A stretch of 64,000 bases of DNA, taken from the NCBI GenBank assembly GCA_019633425.1, contig WSUB01000028.1:1-64000 (forward strand). Direction: 5' to 3'. Every line of letters begins with the position of its first letter. The stretch's first letter is position 1. The position numbers were made by a program, and so were the translations under genes. A model generated the notes under the pieces. That model had not been told where the DNA came from. It searched no databases and saw only the letters and a list, made by a program, of their open reading frames with translations. Positions 56,605-64,000 of the stretch are shown here, one piece after another. The DNA comes from Tulasnella sp. 424. Lineage: Eukaryota; Basidiomycota; Agaricomycetes; Cantharellales; Tulasnellaceae.

Positions 56605-59600
56605 TTATCCCCTTGACTTTCTGCTTTTCTCCTTGTCTGCTTTTCTTCTTGTCTGTTTCCACCTGTCTGCTTTCTTTCTGTCTGCTTTCTTTGAGGTGTG
56701 CTGATGCAGAAGTGGGGAAAGAACTGAAGTGATGAGACTAGGGTTTTCCCCAGATACATCAACCACCTTTGGTGGCAGTCCCTGGTTTGACTCGGTCCAC
56801 TGCAAGACCGCATCATTGGTAAAGAATGCCTCCATGATTCTCTGAGAGCCAGTGAATTCCAATACTTCATGTTTCAATAGCCTTCCACAAATGAGCATCA
56901 TTGTTCCTGGCCCATACACGCATGTCAGGTTGAGCTGGTCAAAATAAAGGTCGCCTGTTGTGGGTCAATAAATGTAGCTGTTTGAATTTGACTGCACCAA
57001 CCTCCTTCATAGTCCCCCAAAGTAGTCAAACCATCCCAACCTATGACAGGTGAGTTGACATCGAAATGCTTGAAGTTCACTTGTTGAAGAATATCGCAAT
57101 TCCAAGAAAGTCAGTGACAAAATTTGCAAGGGATGAGGCGATTGCTGGACCGCTTTGCTCGGTACTACGTATACGCTTGGCAGATTTGAAACCCTTTGAG
57201 ATGGCTGGATCTACGCATGACAGCAGTGTGTTCATTTGAACATGCAATGATGTAGCGTCTGTAAGCCATTGCTGCGATGCTGCATGATCCATTACCTGCA
57301 GGTTGACAGATAGACCACTAGATGGCTTTGCCACCTCCTGTTAAAGCATTCATGTCATTTTTTGCTTTATCGCTTAACAGATGCACCCACATTGGCGTGT
57401 TGATGACCTTGCTTGCACCATGCAGCCAAATGGCAGCCCCCCACCAAACTCTCTGGATGAGTTTTGACATACTCGGAATGTGATTCTGTATTCATTCCAG
57501 AGGCTTCCATGTTCCGCCCCTTCTTCTGCCTGCATTGCTTGAGAACCCCAACTTGCCCATAATGCATAGTAGCTTTGAATTGCTCCTCCTGTTTATTTAA
57601 TCAGCAATAAGATGTGAGGTAAAATGTATGAGGCTCACCCTCATGGTCTCTCTTAAGAACCCTGGGAAATACCAGTAGAGGGCACGCCCTCGCCTGTCAA
57701 CCCCAACTGCAGCCACATCACCTTCTAGGCGTATCTCTGGCAAACCAACTCCCTTAGGAATTGGTTTGATGAGAGAGCAGGTCCCATTTGCATTGAGTTT
57801 GATGTGATGTCTTAAGTCAATGGCCTTGTGAACAACTGCATGTTGAACATATTAGCATGACCATCCTGGCATTGCTAGCATGGTGCCCACCAATTTCAAA
57901 TTTGCTACTATCGTGTAGAATATCTTTGACTATCTTCTTAATTGTGGCGACCTTGTCACATGATCCACTTTTCCCAGTCATGTGACCAAGGCGAGATTCC
58001 CGGCACGTGATCCTCACGATTGACTGAACCCCCGCATTCACCTTGCATGCCTCACTCCTACCTCACGCTCCTTACTCATCTTCTCATGCATTCCTCATTG
58101 CCCTTACTCATGCGACGCGTCAGCCTTTCCATTAAGTTCCATCACCTTCTTTACTATACCGGGACGTTCTAGTCACAGCCACTCGTTAGTATTTAAGTAC
58201 AGAGGAATGAGGAGGTTTGTTCCTCATTCCACCTCTTGTCTATTCAATCATAGTCTACCCCTCGACCACCGTGCTAGTGCAACGATCTTGCCTAGTGATC
58301 TCTCTCTGCTAAACCATAGTCCACAGTCAGATACGTCTTGCTTGGTTTCTACCCTAAGGGAACCTTGACATTAATCATATGATTAGCTTGGGCATTTGCG
58401 CTCCTGGAGTGTTTATGCTTTGCAGACAATGCCAGTTGCTCTATCCATAATTTTAGTTAGCCTGCTCTCTCATAAAATACCTTATTCTTACCATCTGGTT
58501 CCCTATCTTCATTTGTGCCGAGCTGGTCAAAGACGGCTTTTCTGGCATCTTCACCATCTTGCAGAAGAATGTCAAAAATCTCGAAGTCATTCATGTTGAA
58601 GGCATTGCCAAAACTTGCATCCAACTCTGGAGGTGGTGAAGGTGTGCGGGATGTAGATTGTGATTCATCACCTAAGGTAGTTTCTTGTTGTAAAGCCTTT
58701 GCAGCTTTCCAAACTTCAGCACATATTTTATAAAGAGTCTCTGAAGGGCCCGGGCATTAGCTCTAGTCACTTGCCTCTGAATTGGTCCCTGACTGACGGC
58801 AGGAGCGTTTCCTAGGGGGAGACTTTGTTGTGGGCAGCTGTTTATTATTCAGGTTCTGATCAGGAGCCATCTCAGCTTTTCTGTATTGCATTAGCCCAGC
58901 TGTCTGAAACAACATACTATATTATGCTGAAGTAAAAGCTGCTCTTTGGCATCTTCCATTTCGTCCAATGTAAATCGTCTTTTGGTCTTGTTTCCTTGAT
59001 TTCCTTTTCTTGTTTCCTTTGTTTTCTGGTTATGAGACGATTTAGAACAATTAGGTAGCATACATACACCATCACTTATTCTTACTAGTGCCATGTTGTC
59101 TGCTTCTGTTAATAACTTGTGGAGAGTTTGCTTCATTGAGAAGATAGTAGAAAGGAGGTAGTGGTGTAAATTTTCACCAGCCACCCCGTTTACCGGCTCT
59201 CGTCTAAGCATTGCCTTGATATGCCGGCAAAGGTAAAAGAGGAGATCAGAGCCAACAGGCCAATGAGATCACCAAGGATGGAGAGAGCGGAGTGGATAGA
59301 AAGGAGCTGTCATCTTTTGTTGCCTCCCTGAAGGGACTGAATCTATGGCTTGCCATTTCTGCACATTGGCCAGTCTTTATTCCGATGGTCCCCAGGTTGG
59401 GCAATGAAAGTAGGAAGACTAGCATGCCAAGAGATCAGCCACATCCAAGGCAGTGGATCATTGGACCCACCATTCAAGGATAAACTGAGATTGTGTGCGA
59501 GTTGCAAACATCCCAAGGGCCATTTTGACGCTTTCTCCTGCCCACTTGCCCTGCTTCGGAGGACACCGCCAAGAACAGCGCCAACAATGATGATGAGAGC

Positions 59601-59807
59601 AATAGGCCCGCTGACCTTGTGCTACATATATTGAGATTTGGACTGGTCAGGGAGGAGACACTTGGCAATGACAAGAGGAGCTATAGTTACCTGTTTCTGC
59701 AATGAACCGTGGCTCTGGCCAACTTCGCACACTGCTTCGAGATTTGTGGCAGGATAGTTGCTGGCTGTGGCACATTTTTTCCATGGTTGTCGCTGGGGGT
59801 GTCCATT
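56605..59807 (-). pseudogene. TET/JBP-like 2OG-Fe(II) oxygenase gene, split by an LTR
   Basis: Minus-strand exons can be followed from a likely start (MDTPSDNHGKNVPQP, 59807) to a Lys-rich tail (KKADRKKADRWKQTRRK, stop 56605). The C-terminal half has the double-stranded beta-helix pattern: VNFKHFDVN (HxD, 57060-57071), LGDYEGG joined over intron 56955-57001 to DLYFDQLNL, then GPGTMMLICGRLLKHEVL (second His, 56869) and GSQRI (Arg, 56839). Upstream come LEGDVAAVGV ... ALYWYFPGFL, a GGCHLAAWC motif and acidic/helical N-terminal exons. The order recalls fungal TET/JBP-type oxygenases that travel with KDZ transposons and oxidise 5-methylcytosine; the activity here is inferred. A solo LTR (57943-58370) sits inside an exon: removing it and one ATTAA repeat restores an open frame across the site. 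A frame change near 57090 could be an intron or a mutation. Confidence 0.55.
57943..58370 (+). mobile_element. Solo LTR, 428 bp, with 5-bp target duplication
   Basis: Begins TGTGGCGACC and ends AACCTTGACA (TG...CA). Perfect TTAAT direct repeats flank it at 57938-57942 and 58371-58375. A TATA-like TATTTAAG is near 58190. No internal retrotransposon domains or second LTR are in the window, so it is a recombined solo LTR. Gypsy or copia type cannot be decided. Confidence 0.85.
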
Positions 59808-60458
59808 ACTGTGAGGTGAAGACTTTTAGAGGTGAGGTGGATGGTAGTTGGGGAGGGGAGAGAAGGTGAGGAAAGGAGCCAATTACTTGCATGCTGTGTC
59901 TGAGGCAATTAGCGGTGCTTGACAGGTTCGATGCACAGGTTCGATGCCACCGGCAAAAGGAGGTATCACAAACTCGTACGTTCATAGCTCCGCTGCAAAT
60001 TTAAAAGCAGCCCTGTTTCGCAGTTTAAACCATGCACTAACTCTTACATTCATGCATCAGTATGCTGACGGCAAAGGAAAAGCGGAGAATGGTGTGTGAG
60101 AGAGACGTTGGAGAAGTTGAGAATGACACGGGCAAAGCAAACATGTTCTCACATGACCATTTTGTTCCACGGATATGTAAGAGGCAAACTCTTATTGTGC
60201 AAGACATAAATTTTTAGAGAAAGTATTATAAAGTGCTCATCATTACTACTTGAGCAAGGCACAGCCTATGGCTGTACGGCACCTTGCTCACTGACTCGCC
60301 ACACAGGCAGCACACCCCCATCCCAAGAAATCGAAGAGGGTATATTTTATGTAAGTGACGGGAAAGAGATATCCATGGAAAAGGAAGAGGGGAAAAGACT
60401 CGTGGTTGGTATATGGATTGATGTGGAGGAACTCAAAGACGAGTGATGCAGTTGACAT
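59808..60458. other. Intergenic
   Basis: No gene recognised between the oxygenase relic and the Helitron-type helicase. Confidence 0.45.
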
Positions 60459-62429
60459 ATGGCAAGCTGTGAGGAAACTCAGCCTGGACCAGCTAGTGGA
60501 GACAATTTGAGCCGACTGGAGGACTGGCGTGTTGCCATGCAAGAAAGCATCGAGGGGCGAACCCTCCCAACAGTAGCGGACGGGACAACTAGCCAGGGAT
60601 CCGGACAAAACAAAGATGGCAGCAGCATTAGGGCACTTGAGAGCAAAAGGACAAGGGTGGGAATAACACACCTGCAGACCACGGACATTGAGAGTGGAAG
60701 AGTGTCCCCAGGGCAGGGCCCCCAAGTAAGCATAGACATTGGGCAAGCAGAACTTTGGCCCGATCAGCGACACGCTTTCAATATCATCATTTGGCACCTC
60801 GACGAGACGCTTGCCAGACGCAATCCACCCCAATTATTGATGCAGATTCAAGGGGAGGGCGGGACAGACAAATCTCGCTTGATAAGGGCTGTCACCGACG
60901 CGTTTGCTGTTTGGGGACCAGCGGACATGCTTACCAAATCAGCCTACACCGGTATTGCAGCTTCCCTCATTGACGGACAGACACTACACATGATTGCCTC
61001 AATACCCCTCAACGGGCAAATGCCGAGTGAAGAGAGTATCAGGAGACTGACAGCTGCAGCAGGTCGGCAACTCTACCTGATCATCGACGGAATTTCGATG
61101 ATCGCTTGAGAGTTCTTCTTCAAAACATCAAAAATTTTCAGCATGATTCACGATGCAGTAGCGGGATCACAGGGCCTGAGAGAAGACACACCTTTTGGAG
61201 GGACAAACACCATCATCAATTCCCCCCTGTTGCAGGAACACCCCTATATTGGCCATGCAACAGTGCCTGAGACTTGGACAACGAGATATTTGGCCGAAAA
61301 TTGTATGAGCAGTTCACAATGGTGGTCATCCTCCAGGAGCAGATGGGAGTTGTGGATGCTGAGTGGCTTGGATTCCTCAAAGCAACACGGCGAGGAGAAT
61401 GTCAGCCGCACCATATCGCAATGCTCCGGAGGATGGTTCTCACAAATCCTAAATGCCCAAAGACAGACTTTTCGTCAGAAGAGTGGGCAAATGCCGTTTT
61501 GGGTACTCCGAGGCACTTGGCTCGAATACAGTGGAACTACGAGGCAATCCGAGTGCACTGTCAGAGAACAAAGCAGGCACTATTCAGATGCCGGGCGCAA
61601 GATATGATCAAAGGGAGGGAGCTTACCCTGGAGGAGAGATTCGCTGCAGCTGCAAAGCAGGAAAAGAAACGGAAGGGTCGCGGGGAGCGAGCAGGGCTGC
61701 CAACAACAGTAGAATTCGCGAAGGGGATGGAAGTCATGGTCACCTATAACGTGAAGACGTATCTTGATGTTGCAAATGGAGCTCGTGGAAGGACACATGA
61801 CTGTCCTGAATGATGAGGAGACGGCAGTGTCAGGCGGTGCAAATGAAGTTGAACTGAAACACCTTCTGGCTTACCTTCTGATCGAAATGGACAGAACCCG
61901 AGCCGAGAAGCTAGATGGACTTCCCGAAGGGGTCTTGCCGCTGGAACCAATCTCAAAGTCATATCAAATCACAATGTCGAACGGAGAAAAGAGGACCGTC
62001 AAACGCACCCAGCTCCCGCTCACGGCGGCCTATGCCTTCACCGATTATCGCTCCCAAGGGCAGACGTCAAAGCAGGTGATTGTAGACATTGGGAAGCCGC
62101 TGGGGTCGCATGGGTGAACACCATTTCATGTGTACGTTGCATTGTTGCGGAGCTCAGGGAGAGAGGCAATCCGGTTGCTGCGGGACTTTGACGAGTCGTT
62201 ATTTGTAAGTGGAGGCTGCCCAATTCTGCGTGCAGAGGACGAGAGGCTAGAGGAGCTGGACACACAGACGAAGAAATGGTGGTCGAGTATGGAGACGAAA
62301 GGAGGACTCGGAGATGGCAGCGGGGTGGAAGGACAAAGCGCTTGGCGTGAAGGGGATGGTCACATAGGGGCTGAAACACGGACAATCACGGGAAGGAATA
62401 ACTGTAAATACATTTGGACTACCTATTAA
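60459..62429 (+). pseudogene. Decayed Helitron-type PIF1-like helicase
   Basis: Blocks in order match the helicase part of Helitron Rep/Hel proteins: LWPDQRHAFNIIIWHLDETL; Walker A as GEGGTDKSRLI (consensus GxGGTGKS, Gly to Asp); AYTGIAASLIDGQTLH; Walker B as LIIDGISMIA (Asp-Glu lost) followed by a stop at 61107-61109. After a frameshift come MDNEIFGRKLYEQF ... VVILQEQM, KGMEVMVTYNV, AYAFTDYRSQGQT (conserved C-terminal motif), an in-frame TGA at 62115-62117, and YVALLRSSGREAIRLLRDF. No Rep HUH part is seen upstream. Several stops and frameshifts show it is dead. PIF1-family helicases of host type are less likely given the YRSQGQT and SRSSGRE-type ending. Confidence 0.8.
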
Positions 62430-64000
62430 TGCAGGAGTGCTCATTGAGAAGTTGAAGAGATGTACAGACGGTACTAGGGGAACTGGATGGTTGGGAGGGG
62501 GACAAGAGGGCGGAGGCTGGGGTGTGGGAAGTCGGAAGGACCTCGGTCATGGGGTGCATGCCTGTGCCTGCAGAGCATAAGGGTAGGTTGGCACATTACC
62601 CTGGCGCCATTTCCATCGTGGAGGTGACCTTGGCAAGCAAGGTCATTAGTGACATGGGTCCTATTAGAAAGGGAAGGAAGGGCAGGGTGCAGCGGCCTGG
62701 ATTTCCGGATCGACTATCTCAAGATTTTATGGAGTGTATTGCAAGGACGATGTTGCAGCCACTACGATTCAAGGGCTGTATTCGCAGCTTCAGGGACCAT
62801 TCCAAACGAGAGCAAACAAGTCTTCAGTCCCAGCTTGTTCCCTAAAACATCCACGAGAACCTGTCTGGGTAAGGGAGAAAACCGACTCTTTCTTGAATAT
62901 ATGACGAGTTGTGAACTGATTGGGCATGAACATTGCTTCAAGAAACATAGTTTCCAGTGCAATTTGACTCGAATTTCATTGACTTTGGTGAGCCACGCGT
63001 ATGCTGGTGTGCTGCACTTGATTGCTAACTAACACCGACCTTCAAGCTATTGAGCTACAAGTGAAAGCAATATGATTATGTTGTACATCCAATCCAATAA
63101 CGAAACAATGTTTTCCTCACAAGCGTGTGAACATGTTGTGGTGCTCACCCCTCAATGACATTGCAACAGAGATAGTTTCACACAGAATGAATGGAGACTC
63201 ATGAAATTAGGTATGACTACTGGAGGTATGGCATAATATCTAAATCCACTCTCTCCCCCTAGTTGCTGTGTTGAGGGGAGGAGATATAAGGGAAGGTTTC
63301 AGAGAGGGGGGTAGCGCTTCCATGGGGCAAAGCTAGTAATATCATTTCCCAACATTTTGCTTCCAAAGCTTGCAATAATGCTAGGCTAGAGATACGCTAC
63401 AGTCTATACTAATGCATTGGGTGCACTGGTAGGAGTGGTGAGGGAATAAATGGGGAGGAAAGTCACCCTCTTGACACACACACCTTGTCCTAAGCCCCTT
63501 CTAGTGGAGGTGCTCCACCTCCAGAGCAGGGGCTTACGCATGAACCTATGCTACGACATTGAGGGGCCAATGTTTGGCCGTATTTGTCGGGACTGGTTAG
63601 TTCGAGTTTCCCTGATCATGAAATCCTCTCAATTGCAAGTCACGGCTGTGCACCATGGAAAAGTGATCTCTTCCCCCCTCCCTCCCTCTCGAACACCTTT
63701 CTAAGACTAAAAGCAAGGTCAGTTTACTTGAGTAAGGAGAGGGAGGATCAGCCTTTCTTCAGGCAAGTTAATGATAGGGACTTTGATTTTAATCACAACT
63801 ACACATTCTGATGTTTCACTTCGCTCCCAACAACTTCTTTACAAACAAAAGCCTTGCCAAGACATATTACTACAAGGTACAGCAAGGTCATCTGGCGAGA
63901 AAATCGTTTGCTGAGAGAGTATGGAATTCCCATTAGCCCAAGCTTGATTATCTTGGTGACTGGAAATACAAACGGTGAAGTCCATGCATGAAGGGCGGAG
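62430..64000. other. Uncharacterised, hairpin-bearing
   Basis: No gene recognised. May include the 3' part of the Helitron, but no terminal CTRR end was confirmed. Confidence 0.45.
63491..63536. repeat. Imperfect hairpin, about 21-bp arms
   Basis: Left arm taagccccttctagtggagg and right arm ending gcaggggctta pair with a few mismatches around a 3-base loop. Helitrons carry a hairpin near the 3' end, but the distance to the helicase and missing CTRR make that link weak. Confidence 0.6.

Noticed and set aside
57979..58370. LTR start at TGTGACCAAGG
   Set aside because: No target duplication fits; starting at 57943 gives TG...CA ends with perfect TTAAT repeats.

Overview
The window looks like nuclear DNA of a filamentous basidiomycete. 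Most genes are split by introns of about 45-70 nt with GT(A/G)AG donors. Several families are typical of Agaricomycetes: a PriA-like secreted protein, a CBM1-linked galactanase, an expanded F-box family, NACHT-WD40 proteins, and TET/JBP-like oxygenases near transposons. A Rhizoctonia/Ceratobasidium-type genome is a plausible guess, but it is inference only.

Region 1 (about 1-23 kb). A truncated duplicate of a kinase gene start (726-1322) is followed by a priA-like secreted Cys-rich protein (1823-2920, -). Next comes a large NLR-type gene (4347-10113, -) whose exons join in frame as protein kinase, linker, NACHT NTPase and 12 nearly identical WD40 repeats. A gene-poor stretch (10.6-13.5 kb) holds a hairpin and an inverted repeat. 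Then come a CBM1-GH53 endo-galactanase (13479-15244, -), an ING-type PHD-finger protein (16579-18136, +) and a WDR48/UAF1-type WD protein (18363-22724, -). Full exon/phase models could be built for priA-like, GH53, ING and WDR48.

Region 2 (about 23-43 kb). This is a duplicated neighbourhood. It holds two paralogous F-box/zinc-finger genes (23500-26297 and 33929-37031, both -), a Rab18-type GTPase (26498-27501, +), and two O-acetylhomoserine sulfhydrylase genes (30578-32835 and 37946-40189, both +). The sulfhydrylases lie in about 3.5-kb direct repeats. Copy 2 looks intact. Copy 1 has two GC splice donors, changed residues and a minisatellite that rewrites its C-terminus. A third, degenerate sulfhydrylase fragment lies at 43473-43690 (-). 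A PfkB/ketohexokinase-like sugar kinase (41411-43050, +) follows copy 2.

Region 3 (about 44-64 kb). A kinase-TPR gene (44167-46660, -) leads into a mobile-element island. A second, broken copy of the sugar kinase is split by a complete hAT transposon (47483-51946, 13-bp terminal inverted repeats, 8-bp target duplication) plus about 1.2 kb of other DNA. After this come an F-box/propeller gene relic, a TET/JBP-like 2-oxoglutarate/Fe(II) oxygenase gene whose exon is interrupted by a 428-bp solo LTR with a perfect 5-bp target duplication, and a decayed Helitron-type helicase (60459-62429).

The strongest leads are the kinase-NACHT-WD40 fusion, the LTR-broken TET/JBP-like gene, the hAT-split sugar-kinase pseudogene, and the divergence of the two sulfhydrylase copies. 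Exon coordinates were worked out by hand from splice sites and reading phase; no database search was run.
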